Source: CAZONU01 sp965370045 (lineage in GTDB: Bacteria > Planctomycetota > SZUA-567 > JAKLDR01). Taken from it: a stretch of DNA of 22,318 bases. The notes below the pieces were generated by a model. The model was not told the DNA's origin. It did not search any database and saw only the letters and a list, made by a program, of their open reading frames with translations. Of this stretch, positions 6,569 through 13,846 are shown in pieces (the first letter of the stretch is position 1; each line of letters begins with the position of its first letter). The DNA lies in contig CBDUSI010000076.1 in assembly GCA_965370045.1 (NCBI GenBank), forward strand, positions 1 to 22,318, read 5' to 3'. The position numbers were made by a program, and so were the translations under genes.

Positions 6569-9217
6569 CTACTTGCCGAGCTTCTTGCTGACCTCTGCGG
6601 CCAGCTCGTAGAGCTTCACGGACTTTTCCCGCCATCCGGAACTGGCGAATTGCAGCGGGTGGTATCGCGCGGGCAGGTACGAGTGCGTGAACGCCTGGAT
6701 GCCCGCCCAGGTACGCTCGTCCAACAACTCCTGGCACTCTTTGGCCAGCTCATCTCCCAGCTTGGCCCGCTTCCCGGCATCGAGCAGCGCCTTCTCGATG
6801 AAGATGCGCGCCTCGGTTTCCTGGGCGCCCTCCAGCATCATCTGGTAGCGACCGGTAGCCACCGGACCGCCCTTCGCGGGAGCCAGAATGTAGGCGGTCG
6901 AGTTTCGGAAATTGCCGCCGTGCCAGTAGGCGGTTTCGGGAATGCTCGCGAAGTGAAAAGTCTGCCGCCAGTCACGGGTCTTGAATGCCGGCCAGAAGTC
7001 CGCCGCGCAACGCCCCACGCCCCGAAGCCCCTGCCCGCGCCCGTTGGTCACGGCCACTTCGGTGGCCAGGCGATAGGTGCTCAGCGGCGCCGTCACCATC
7101 AGCCCGGGCCCGTATACGGCGCTCCCGGGACGCGGGAAGACAACTATGCTGCGTGGATTCTTCCAACCGTACACGCGCTTCACTTCCGGATCCGGCGCTC
7201 GCCTAAGCCCCCATACGATTGAACGATGCCCTACCGGCTGTCCGCGCACGTGCTTGAAGTCCGAGTGCGAAGCGCTGATCCAATGAGCGTAGGGAGCCAC
7301 CGCCTTGAGGTCCTCGACGGCTTCCTTGCCCGGCTGCCGATCTCCGGTCATGCCCATCATGAAGGACTTCTCCAGGCCGCGCTTCTTGAGCACCTCGCGC
7401 ATGCCATCGAGCACCGGTTTCCAGAACTTCCTGCTCTCCGGCGTGCCCCACTTCGGGCTTCTGGCAATGGAGAGCTTCCCGCTCGCCGGGTCCTTGACGG
7501 TGAAGGGCGTGCCCTTCACGTCGCTGTAGTGCTTCCTGCCGTAGTAGGCCGCGCCGGTGTCAATATCCCAACAGTAGACTCCGACCACCGGCACCTTGCC
7601 CATGTGCTTGACCGCCAGGTCGAGATACTTCTCGGCCGTCGAGAAGTCGTGCTTCCACCCGCCGTCAGCCCCTTTGATCCAGTGGACCATGCCGTGCGGA
7701 TTGCCCAGGTAGGTGCGCGCCCGGACAGGAACGTAGACGATCTTGTCGCCGAGCCCTCCCAGGAGCTGAAATGACTTCTCGATCAGCTTCCAGTGCTCCT
7801 TCGACCACATCTTCACCTTGTAGCGCGCCGCCAGCGACTCCGGCGACTGGATCATCCCGATGTGCGCGACGAAGTCCTTTGGGTCCGGAAGACGAAAGTC
7901 CGCAACGGTCAGGGGCACGGGAACCTTCCGGGTCTCGACGCCCGAGGCGGAGATCTCCAACTGGCCTGAATACCGACCCGGCTTGGCGTCACCCGGCACG
8001 CGAACCGTAACCCAGATCGGCTGCACGGCCAGCGCCTCCGGTTCGCTGCCCTTTGCGCCGATCTTCAGATCAACGTCCGACCGTATCCTCATTTCCCTCC
8101 CGTTGGGTGCTTCAGCCACCAGACCGTCAAAGCGCACCGGTCTCTGGCGACTGAACTTGATGATGTCGGGAATGGCGTAGCGCACGTGAATCGCCGCCGG
8201 CGGGATCGCGCTGCCACCCGGCCCCTTGAGCGCGGCCAAGCTGGCCTTGAGCCCGCGGAGGGCCTTGTCCGATCCCGCCACGACGCTGGCCGAGAACGAA
8301 CCGTTGCGAACGCCGAAGATCCGCAAGGCACGGACCTCTTCATGAGGATCCGCGAAATCGTCGACGTAAACGCTCTGAACCAGCGATTGGTTCCACAAAC
8401 GGAATCCGGGCGGCGGAGCCAGGTTGGGGACCGCGGTTCCGGGGCCCTGGGCAGACAGACTGATGTCCTGGAGCGCGAGCTTGGTCCAGAGGGAGTAGTG
8501 AAAGGACCCCTTCCTCCTGGCCTCGAGCTGTACCTGTTCTATCGGCGAACGGTGCAGCTCAATCGCAAGAACGTTGGTTCCTTTCCGCAGAACAGCCGCC
8601 GGGATCCTGATGCTCTCGGCCTTGCGATCTCGCATCTTGAGCAGGTGCGGGTACTTCAGCGGTGTGCCGAACTTGTTTCGGAGCAGTCCACCCTTGTCGT
8701 CCAGGTACGCTGCTTTCGGATATGACTCCGCCGCGGTATCGAGGTCGGTTTTGCCCTTGGGCATATGGGCGCGCGCGACCTCGGTTCCGTTTACGTAAAC
8801 CACGACTCCTCCACGATACGCTACCTTCAACTTCATGTCGGCGGGGGTCTTGACCGTGAACTTCCCGCGCAGACAACACGCCGAGAGAAACCAGGGAGGA
8901 AGCTCCAGCGGAAGCTTGACCCGCGGCCACGAACCGTCATCGAAGCCCGGCTGCTTCCACTTCGCGTTCGGATAGGCTGAATGCCGCGCCTTGCATGTCG
9001 CTTTCTTCTTTTTGAACTGCGACCATGCGTGCTGTGGCGACCCTGGCCCGAACGGCACGTCGACCATCTTCCCGGAATCGAGACGCACTCGCGGAGTGCG
9101 CCAGATCACGTGACAGCGCCAGGTGCTTCTCGCGTCGAGAATCACGCTCTCGCCCGCCCGGGCCGGCCACACCGCCGCAATCACCGTGCAGGCGCCCAGC
9201 AGCAGCGACATTCTCAT
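6569..9217 (-). CDS. Secreted glycoside-hydrolase-like protein (GH123/DUF4091-type)
   Basis: An 882-residue protein with a signal peptide (MRMSLLLGACTVIAAVWPAR, cleavage near 21-22). Residues about 100-250 look like a galactose-binding jelly-roll (GVVVYVNGTEVARAHMP, LRKGTNVLAIELHRSP). Around 400-450 is the beta-sandwich linker typical of DUF4091 proteins (TVRVPGDAKPGRYSGQLEIS, VPLTVADFRLPDP), followed by a large TIM-barrel-like region (VPVVGVYCWDIDTGAAYYGR, HWISASHSDF). The end (GRYQMMLEGAQETEARIFIE) matches the tail seen in GH123/DUF4091-like proteins. The expected activity is on a glycan, possibly an N-acetyl-hexosaminide, but the substrate cannot be read from sequence and catalytic residues are not assigned. 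The start ATG has GAGGGG upstream. It lies 20 bases after the repressor gene and 21 before the NHL gene, so a repressor-enzyme-propeller operon is likely. Confidence 0.75.
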   Translation of the reverse strand: MRMSLLLGACTVIAAVWPARAGESVILDARSTWRCHVIWRTPRVRLDSGKMVDVPFGPGSPQHAWSQFKKKKATCKARHSAYPNAKWKQPGFDDGSWPRVKLPLELPPWFLSACCLRGKFTVKTPADMKLKVAYRGGVVVYVNGTEVARAHMPKGKTDLDTAAESYPKAAYLDDKGGLLRNKFGTPLKYPHLLKMRDRKAESIRIPAAVLRKGTNVLAIELHRSPIEQVQLEARRKGSFHYSLWTKLALQDISLSAQGPGTAVPNLAPPPGFRLWNQSLVQSVYVDDFADPHEEVRALRIFGVRNGSFSASVVAGSDKALRGLKASLAALKGPGGSAIPPAAIHVRYAIPDIIKFSRQRPVRFDGLVAEAPNGREMRIRSDVDLKIGAKGSEPEALAVQPIWVTVRVPGDAKPGRYSGQLEISASGVETRKVPVPLTVADFRLPDPKDFVAHIGMIQSPESLAARYKVKMWSKEHWKLIEKSFQLLGGLGDKIVYVPVRARTYLGNPHGMVHWIKGADGGWKHDFSTAEKYLDLAVKHMGKVPVVGVYCWDIDTGAAYYGRKHYSDVKGTPFTVKDPASGKLSIARSPKWGTPESRKFWKPVLDGMREVLKKRGLEKSFMMGMTGDRQPGKEAVEDLKAVAPYAHWISASHSDFKHVRGQPVGHRSIVWGLRRAPDPEVKRVYGWKNPRSIVVFPRPGSAVYGPGLMVTAPLSTYRLATEVAVTNGRGQGLRGVGRCAADFWPAFKTRDWRQTFHFASIPETAYWHGGNFRNSTAYILAPAKGGPVATGRYQMMLEGAQETEARIFIEKALLDAGKRAKLGDELAKECQELLDERTWAGIQAFTHSYLPARYHPLQFASSGWREKSVKLYELAAEVSKKLGK

Positions 9218-9237
9218 CCCGCTTCCCCTCTCAACGC

Positions 9238-10320
9238 TCAGGCCCGGTCCTTGCCGCCGACCGGGCGCAGCGGAATCAGCGTGCGCGCGGGCGGCTGCAT
9301 GGGATCATCGAGCAGGCTTTCCAGGCGTTCCAGGGCCCGCCGGGCGAGATCGCCAACATCCCAGGCCACGCCGTCCGGGACCGCCAGGCCCGGGAATCGA
9401 GCGCGCCAGCCATCCCGCGCCTCCGGCGTCGCCCCCCACCACACGCACAGCTCCATTTTCAAGCCCGCCCCCCGCAAGGCCTCGCCCACATCGGTCAGGA
9501 CCTCCGACCAAAGGACAACCGCGGCCGTCGGGGCTTCCGAGCCGCGGGCCAGCTCGACGAGGGCCCGGCCCGGCGACGCGGCGGCGGGCGAGGTGATCAG
9601 CCACTCGCTCCGCGGACTCAGCCCGGCCTCGCTCATGGCCGCCAGGTAGCCCCCCAGGCGCTCGCGGTAGTGTACCATCTTGAGTTCCGGGAAAGGGTTG
9701 AGGAGAACGCAGGCGACTCGCTGGTGGCCCGCGGCGATGAGCTGGGAGGTAGCCAGATAGGCGCCGCCGAAGTTGTCCTGGGTGACCGACTCGACTCCCG
9801 GGTCCGCCGCGTCAATGAGCACCACCGGTACGCCGCGCTGCCTCAGGGCCATGGCCAGTTGCGGATCGTCGCAGTCCACGATCGCGCCGGCGGCCCCGCG
9901 CTCCAGCATGTGGCGCGCGAGCGCTGCCGGATCTCCCTCGTCGCGCCCCAACAAGAGGATGTCCTTGTTCCCCGTCCTGGCGGCCGCCTGCAGGCCGCTG
10001 AGGACCGTGGCCTGGAAAGCCGTCCACTCGCGCGCATCGCCCGCCTTGGTGCACACCAGCGCAATGAGCTTGCTCCCGGACCTGGCGGCGGCAGGTGCCA
10101 GGTGGTAGCCCTGCCGCGGCCTGCTGGCCAGGTACCCTTCGGCGGTCAGTTTTCTCAGGGCTCGGCGAACGGTAGTCCGGCTGACACCGTGGACCTCGGC
10201 CAGCGTCCGCTCGGATAACACCGCCCTGCCTCCACCGGCCGGCACCCTGGCCAACGCCGCGCGGATCTCCTCCGCGAGCTGGTCAGTAAGAGTCGAGGAC
10301 CGGAGTACGTCTCCTGGCAT
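9238..10320 (-). CDS. GntR/LacI-type (AraR-like) transcriptional repressor
   Basis: A 360-residue regulator. The N-terminal 75 residues are a GntR winged helix (LTDQLAEEIRAAL, LSERTLAEVHGVSRTTVRRA, LRKLTAEGYLASRPRQGYHL). The rest is a LacI/periplasmic-binding sensor (SKLIALVCTK, GAAGAIVDCDD, RGVPVVLIDAADPGVESVTQ, DNFGGAYLATSQLIAAGHQR, YRERLGGYLAAMSEAGL, TAAVVLWSEVLTDVGEAL). This is the architecture of Bacillus AraR, a sugar-responsive repressor. ATG 10320 is preferred: AAGGAG is eight bases upstream. An in-frame TTG at 10371 is ruled out because it is part of the -35 hexamer. The gene heads the operon with the GH123/DUF4091-like and NHL genes, so its ligand is probably a sugar released by the enzyme. 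A palindrome in its own promoter suggests autorepression. Confidence 0.88.
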   Translation of the reverse strand: MPGDVLRSSTLTDQLAEEIRAALARVPAGGGRAVLSERTLAEVHGVSRTTVRRALRKLTAEGYLASRPRQGYHLAPAAARSGSKLIALVCTKAGDAREWTAFQATVLSGLQAAARTGNKDILLLGRDEGDPAALARHMLERGAAGAIVDCDDPQLAMALRQRGVPVVLIDAADPGVESVTQDNFGGAYLATSQLIAAGHQRVACVLLNPFPELKMVHYRERLGGYLAAMSEAGLSPRSEWLITSPAAASPGRALVELARGSEAPTAAVVLWSEVLTDVGEALRGAGLKMELCVWWGATPEARDGWRARFPGLAVPDGVAWDVGDLARRALERLESLLDDPMQPPARTLIPLRPVGGKDRA

Positions 10321-10342
10321 TACCGTGGTCTCCTTCTGGATA

Positions 10343-10371
10343 TAGATACACCACGGATCAGTGGTTGACAA
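10343..10371 (-). promoter_or_regulatory. Promoter of the repressor operon with embedded operator palindrome
   Basis: On the minus strand TTGTCA (10371-10366) and TATCTA (10348-10343) are 17 bp apart. Bases 10350-10365 read ACCACGGATCAGTGGT on the plus strand, a palindrome with seven of eight pairs matched, filling the spacer almost exactly. A protein bound there would block RNA polymerase, as expected for autoregulation by the encoded repressor. Confidence 0.68.
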
Positions 10372-10593
10372 GAGCTTTTCCGAGAAAAAGGTGATTGGGG
10401 CGCCGGCACGGCCTGGGCGTATCGCCCACTAACAGGGGACATACGAACGATATGCCGACTATTGCGTCCGGCGGGAACGCGGTGCTAACATCGAGCATCC
10501 GCATTGCGTGGTTACAGGCTGGTACTATTCGCGGTTGCGGGGAACCGGGCCATCCACTTGACTTCCTGGCCGTAACGGCGTCGAGGTTGCCGC
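10372..10593. other. Intergenic region between repressor and trpS
   Basis: I see no gene here. It contains a perfect 5-bp stem with 3-base loop (GGGCGTATCGCCC, 10415-10427), a second small hairpin CGGTT/AACCG near 10540, and a plus-strand promoter-like pair: TTGCGT 10462-10467, 18 bp, TAACAT 10486-10491. A plus-strand transcript would run antisense into the end of trpS. No U-rich terminator is evident for trpS. Confidence 0.35.
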
Positions 10594-11592
10594 TCAGGCG
10601 CCCCAGTAACCCACGGCCTTCTTGACCTCGCGCATGGTTTCGGAGGCCACCCGGCGGGCCCGCTCGGTGCCCTCGGTGATAATGCGTTCGAGTCCGGCCC
10701 CATCGGCGAGCAGCTCTGAGCGTTTCTTCCTGATGGGGTCGAGGAAGGCGTTGAGCACCGCGGCCAGGCCCTTCTTGCAGTCGGTGCAGCCCCACTGGGC
10801 GTTGCGGCACTTGTCGGCGACGTCGGCGGCCTGCTCCGGGGCGAAAGTCTTGTAGTAATCGCAGACGTTGCACTCATCGGGGTGGCCAGGGTCGCTCTTC
10901 CTGATGCGTGTCGGGTCGGTGTACATGGTGGAGACCTTCTTGGCCACGTCCTCGGCGGGATCGGCCAGGAAGATGCAGTTGCCGTACGATTTCGACATCT
11001 TGCGGCGGTCCAGGCCCAGGAGTCGCGGGGTCTCGGTGAGCTTGGCCTGCGGCTCGGGGAAGATCTCGCCGAAGAGGCGGTTGAAGCGCCGGACGATCTC
11101 GCGGGTCAGCTCCAGGTGAGGTATCTGGTCCTCGCCGACCGGGACGTACGTGGCCTTGTACATGATGATGTCCGAGCACTGCAGCACGGGATAGCCCAGG
11201 AAGGCGTAGTTGCGGACGTCCTTGCCGCCCTTCTCCAGCTCGACGAGCTGCTCCTTGTAGGTGGGGCAGCGCTCCAGCCAGCCCAGGGGGGTGATGCAGC
11301 TCAGCATCACGTGCAGCTCGGCGTGTTGGGGCAGGTGCGACTGGACGAAAATGGTGGAGACGTCGGGGTCCACCCCGTAGGCGATCCAGTCGGCCACGTT
11401 GCTGAGGGTGGAGGCGCGGATGACCTCGGGGTGCTCGGCCTCGCTCATCAGCGCGTGGTGGTCGGCCACGAAGTAGAAGCAGTCGAACTCCTCCTGGAGC
11501 GCGGTCCAGTTGCGCAGCGCGCCGACAACGTGGCCCAGGTGCAGATCGCCAGTGGGCCTCATGCCCGAGAGGATGCGTCCTTTGCTGGCCAT
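10594..11592 (-). CDS. trpS: Tryptophanyl-tRNA synthetase, iron-sulfur type
   Basis: This class I synthetase charges tRNA-Trp in the cytoplasm. It shows the HIGH-type motif HLGH (residues 18-21), KMSKS (198-202) and the family segments MRPTGDLHLGH, CFYFVADHHALM and PVGEDQIPHLELTREI. Length 332 is normal. Cysteines at 241, 262, 269 and 272 follow C-x20-C-x6-C-x2-C, close to the C-x22-C-x6-C-x2-C motif that binds a [4Fe-4S] cluster in Thermotoga maritima TrpRS near the anticodon-binding region; a further Cys is at 244. I chose ATG 11592, preceded by CGGAG at six bases, over an in-frame GTG at 11607. The gene follows the site-2 protease gene by 11 bases, so they share a transcript. Confidence 0.95.
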   Translation of the reverse strand: MASKGRILSGMRPTGDLHLGHVVGALRNWTALQEEFDCFYFVADHHALMSEAEHPEVIRASTLSNVADWIAYGVDPDVSTIFVQSHLPQHAELHVMLSCITPLGWLERCPTYKEQLVELEKGGKDVRNYAFLGYPVLQCSDIIMYKATYVPVGEDQIPHLELTREIVRRFNRLFGEIFPEPQAKLTETPRLLGLDRRKMSKSYGNCIFLADPAEDVAKKVSTMYTDPTRIRKSDPGHPDECNVCDYYKTFAPEQAADVADKCRNAQWGCTDCKKGLAAVLNAFLDPIRKKRSELLADGAGLERIITEGTERARRVASETMREVKKAVGYWGA

Positions 11593-11603
11593 GGTCTGCT
11601 CCG

Positions 11604-12290
11604 TCACAGCTTGAGAAGTGCCATGGGGTTCATGGGGGTATCGGGGCTGATGCCCATGAGCGCCAGGAAGAGCTTCACGACGGTATGGATGGCGGTGAAG
11701 ATGAGCCCGCCGGTGAAGGGGAATACCAGCAGGAGGATCAGCAGCATGAAGCCCAGGTGGCGCAGCTTCCCGTAGGCCTCGGCCAGCGCGCGGGGCAGCA
11801 GCGCCTCGAGGACGTGCGAGCCGTCCAGCGGAGGTATTGGCAACAGATTAAAGGCGGCCAGGAACACGTTGATCATCATGCAGCAGGAGAAGAACACCGC
11901 GGTGGCCGTAATATCCCCGCCGGCCGCCAGGCGCGAGAGAGTCAGGCCCAGCCCGAAGAGCACGGCCAGGAGCAGGTTGGTCAGGGGCCCCGCCGCCGCG
12001 ACCAGGATGGTGCCGACTTTTATGTTCTTGTAGTTGTAAGGGTTGACCGGCACCGGCTTGGCACCGCCGAAGACGAACCCGCTGCCAATGAAGAGCATGA
12101 GGGGCATGATTATCGACATGAAGGGGTCGATGTGTTTGATGGGATTGAGGGTCAGCCGCCCCTCGCGATAGGCGGTGGGGTCGCCCAGCCGGAAGGCAAC
12201 CCAGCCGTGGGCGATCTCGTGGAGCACAATCGAGAACAGGAACACCACCCAGTAGAGGATGAAGAAGATCAGCCCCAGAGTGCTTTCCAC
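11604..12290 (-). CDS. Site-2 protease family (M50) intramembrane metalloprotease
   Basis: A 228-residue multi-spanning membrane zinc protease that cuts substrates inside the bilayer. The zinc motif HEIAH is at residues 24-28 within the first helix (VVLFS/IVLHEIAHGW), and the third ligand is in NLLPIPPLDGSHVLEALLP (Asp 156). Other hydrophobic stretches lie at about 58-75, 92-120, 130-148 and 180-215. It is the minimal form without PDZ or CBS domains, similar to the YwhC/FtsH-independent bacterial group. Start is GTG 12290 with AGGAGG four bases upstream. Its own promoter lies just upstream and trpS follows on the same transcript. The substrate is unknown; a link with the membrane-tethered sigma factor 8 kb away is only a speculation. 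Confidence 0.92.
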   Translation of the reverse strand: MESTLGLIFFILYWVVFLFSIVLHEIAHGWVAFRLGDPTAYREGRLTLNPIKHIDPFMSIIMPLMLFIGSGFVFGGAKPVPVNPYNYKNIKVGTILVAAAGPLTNLLLAVLFGLGLTLSRLAAGGDITATAVFFSCCMMINVFLAAFNLLPIPPLDGSHVLEALLPRALAEAYGKLRHLGFMLLILLLVFPFTGGLIFTAIHTVVKLFLALMGISPDTPMNPMALLKL

Positions 12291-12323
12291 CGGTCCTCCT
12301 GACCGAAATGACGAGTCCCGAGG

Positions 12324-12351
12324 ATGATAGCCCCCCGAGGGCCAAAGTCAA
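12324..12351 (-). promoter_or_regulatory. Sigma70-type promoter of the M50-trpS operon
   Basis: On the minus strand TTGACT (12351-12346), 16 bp, TATCAT (12329-12324). It is the strongest -35/-10 match in the left half. AGGAGG for the GTG start follows 26 bases downstream. Confidence 0.7.
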
Positions 12352-12420
12352 CCGGAGCGACATCCCCGGCGGCGTCCACTCCCGGGGCGCCGGCCCCAAG
12401 GAGGGCGAAGCGTTTGTTTC

Positions 12421-12449
12421 TTTCCAGGCCCGGGCGGGCGCGCTAGAAT
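12421..12449 (+). promoter_or_regulatory. Probable promoter of the permease-like gene
   Basis: A weak -35 TTTCCA (12421-12426), 17 bp, then TAGAAT (12444-12449) preceded by GC. The first possible ATG of the downstream frame (12448) lies inside this -10 box. Transcription would start near 12456, close to the in-frame GTG at 12457. Confidence 0.4.
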
Positions 12450-13410
12450 GGCCCTGGTGACGGAGATGGACTTCGAACCCATATCCTTCGTTCGCGACCT
12501 CCTGCGAAGCCCGCTGGCCGCGCCGCCTGGAGGGCGGGGGTTCCTCCGCCGGATCAAGGCCTGGCACGTCGCCGCGGTGATCTACACCCCGGTGGTGACC
12601 GCCTGCGTGCTCTTCCGGGCCGACGACGGGTTCCTGGACGTGATCAGCGCCTACTCCGGCTTCAGCTACGCCCTGGCCGCGCCGCTGCTGATGATCTTCC
12701 CCATCGCCCTGGCGGCGAGCGCCTGGAGCCGGGAGAAGCAACTGGGCACGGCCGAGGCGCTGGTGCTCGCCCCCGCGGCGCGCTCGCGGCTGGTGTGGGG
12801 ACGCTGGCTGCACCTGACACTTCCCTGGGCAAAGGTTCTTCTGCTGATGCTCCCGCTCTACCTGTTGGTGGCCAGCAACCTCTTCTTTGCCCGCCGCCCC
12901 TGGCCGGGGCCCACGGCGGCCTTCACCAGCAAGCTCCTGCAGGGCCTGCGCTTGGTCTACTGGGGGCAGGGAGCGGTTATGAGTTGGAGTTCGGGACGCT
13001 TCGCAATCCTGGGATGCCGTGCGGTCAACGATCTGTCGATTCTGCTCTTCGCCGTCTCGGCGGCCTTCTGGCTCTCGGCCAGGTGCCGGACGCCGGCCCG
13101 CTCATACGCGCTCAGCCTCGCGCTGATACCGCTGCTGCTGATGACCGTCCTCGGCCAAGACATCTGGATGCTGTTAGCCCAAAGGGCCTACTTTGCTCTG
13201 GCGCCGGAACCGGACTTTCGCGGTCTCTTCGATACGGGAGACTTCGACTTCTACCGGAAGCGCCTGGCGACTGCGGCGATGGTCGCGTCCGTCTTCGGGG
13301 CGCTGATCATGGCCGTTCGATTCCTGCTGGCCTGGCTGGCGGTGCGCTCGGTGGTCCTCAACTTCGACCGGTTTCTCCTGGGTGAACCGGCCCGCGACAA
13401 ACCGGCCTGA
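12448..13410 (+). CDS. ABC-2-like multi-pass membrane protein
   Basis: Up to 320 residues with six or so hydrophobic segments: AAVIYTPVVTACVLF (about 48-62), ALAAPLLMIFPIALAASAW (about 75-93), WAKVLLLMLPLYLLVASNLFF (about 128-148), LSILLFAVSAAFWLSA, YALSLALIPLLLMTVL and MVASVFGALIMAVRFLLAWL. The loop SREKQLGTAEALVLAPAARS after the second helix resembles the E-x-GT-x-E-L-L-x-P pattern of ABC-2 permease subunits. No ATPase gene is adjacent, so transport is unproven. The coordinate given is the longest frame. If the TAGAAT box is the real -10, translation begins at GTG 12457 (leaderless) or ATG 12466 (MDFEPISF), which has only a weak purine stretch upstream. Confidence 0.72.
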   Translation: MALVTEMDFEPISFVRDLLRSPLAAPPGGRGFLRRIKAWHVAAVIYTPVVTACVLFRADDGFLDVISAYSGFSYALAAPLLMIFPIALAASAWSREKQLGTAEALVLAPAARSRLVWGRWLHLTLPWAKVLLLMLPLYLLVASNLFFARRPWPGPTAAFTSKLLQGLRLVYWGQGAVMSWSSGRFAILGCRAVNDLSILLFAVSAAFWLSARCRTPARSYALSLALIPLLLMTVLGQDIWMLLAQRAYFALAPEPDFRGLFDTGDFDFYRKRLATAAMVASVFGALIMAVRFLLAWLAVRSVVLNFDRFLLGEPARDKPA

Positions 13411-13447
13411 GCCCCTGCAACTCCACCCTTTGCCGGGCCGATTTACG

Positions 13448-13476
13448 CTTGATTCCGACCTCCGGGCGGGTAACAT
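13448..13476 (+). promoter_or_regulatory. Promoter of rpmB
   Basis: CTTGAT (13448-13453), 17 bp, TAACAT (13471-13476); shifted by one base the -35 reads TTGATT with a 16-bp spacer. It predicts a leader of about 40 bases ending in GGGGGAG ahead of the rpmB ATG. Confidence 0.6.
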
Positions 13477-13523
13477 GCGAATCCCTGTGGAATTCCGAGG
13501 ACTTGGCGGGGGGAGCACCAGAG

Positions 13524-13754
13524 ATGTCCAGAGTTTGCGAGGCCTGCGGCAAGCGGCCCACCAGCGGAGTGCGCTACAAGCGCCGCGGCCTGGCCAAGGC
13601 CAAGGGCGGCGTCGGCCAGAAGGTGGTCGGCAAGACCCTGCGCACCTTCGCGCCCAACATCCAGAAGGTCCGGGTGCGCGCGGCAAACGGTACCGTTCGG
13701 CGGATGAGGCTTTGCGCCCGCTGCCTGAAGAGCAACAAGTTCGCGAAGCCGTAA
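13524..13754 (+). CDS. rpmB: 50S ribosomal protein L28 (bL28), zinc-ribbon form
   Basis: A 76-residue basic protein of the large ribosomal subunit. It begins MSRVCEACGKRPTSG and continues with TLRTFAPNIQKVRV and the C-terminal LCARCLKS. The two C-x2-C pairs (residues 5/8 and about 67/70) mark the four-cysteine, zinc-binding (C+) variant. The frame is open further upstream to 13449, but that segment lies in the promoter. ATG 13524 has GGGGGAG nine bases upstream and matches the family start. It is the first gene of the plus-strand group that continues into the M48 gene after a hairpin-rich 92-base gap. Confidence 0.95.
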   Translation: MSRVCEACGKRPTSGVRYKRRGLAKAKGGVGQKVVGKTLRTFAPNIQKVRVRAANGTVRRMRLCARCLKSNKFAKP

Positions 13755-13814
13755 ACTCCGAAGCCCGGAGTCCGCGGCGCGCCGCGAGGCTGCCCCTCCC
13801 CGTCGCCGGGAGGG
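13755..13814 (+). promoter_or_regulatory. Cluster of three hairpins after rpmB, last one masking a ribosome site
   Basis: Three perfect stems follow the rpmB stop codon: ACTCCG/CGGAGT (13755-13771), a 14-bp palindrome at 13773-13786 (CGCGGCGCGCCGCG), and CCCTCCC/GGGAGGG (13794-13814, 7-base loop). The right arm of the last contains the Shine-Dalgarno-like GGGAGG of the mini-ORF at 13817. No U-run follows, so control of translation or partial termination is possible; none is proven. Confidence 0.45.
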
Positions 13815-13816
13815 AT

Positions 13817-13843
13817 ATGGCCGCCGGACCCGATTCACGGTGA
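13817..13843 (+). CDS. Possible 8-codon leader ORF ahead of the M48 gene
   Basis: ATG 13817 encodes MAAGPDSR and stops at TGA 13841-13843, one codon before the M48 ATG and in the same frame. GGGAGG lies two to eight bases upstream, whereas the M48 ATG has no clear ribosome site. Termination-reinitiation coupling is a plausible reading, but an ORF this short could be chance. Confidence 0.25.
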   Translation: MAAGPDSR

Positions 13844-13846
13844 GCG

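Noticed and set aside
10321..10371. In-frame TTG extension of the repressor by 17 codons
   Set aside because: The TTG is the start of the -35 hexamer and the stretch contains the -10 and the operator; ATG 10320 has a good AAGGAG.
13449..13523. 25-codon N-terminal extension of L28
   Set aside because: It overlaps the promoter, and the family begins at MSRVCE.
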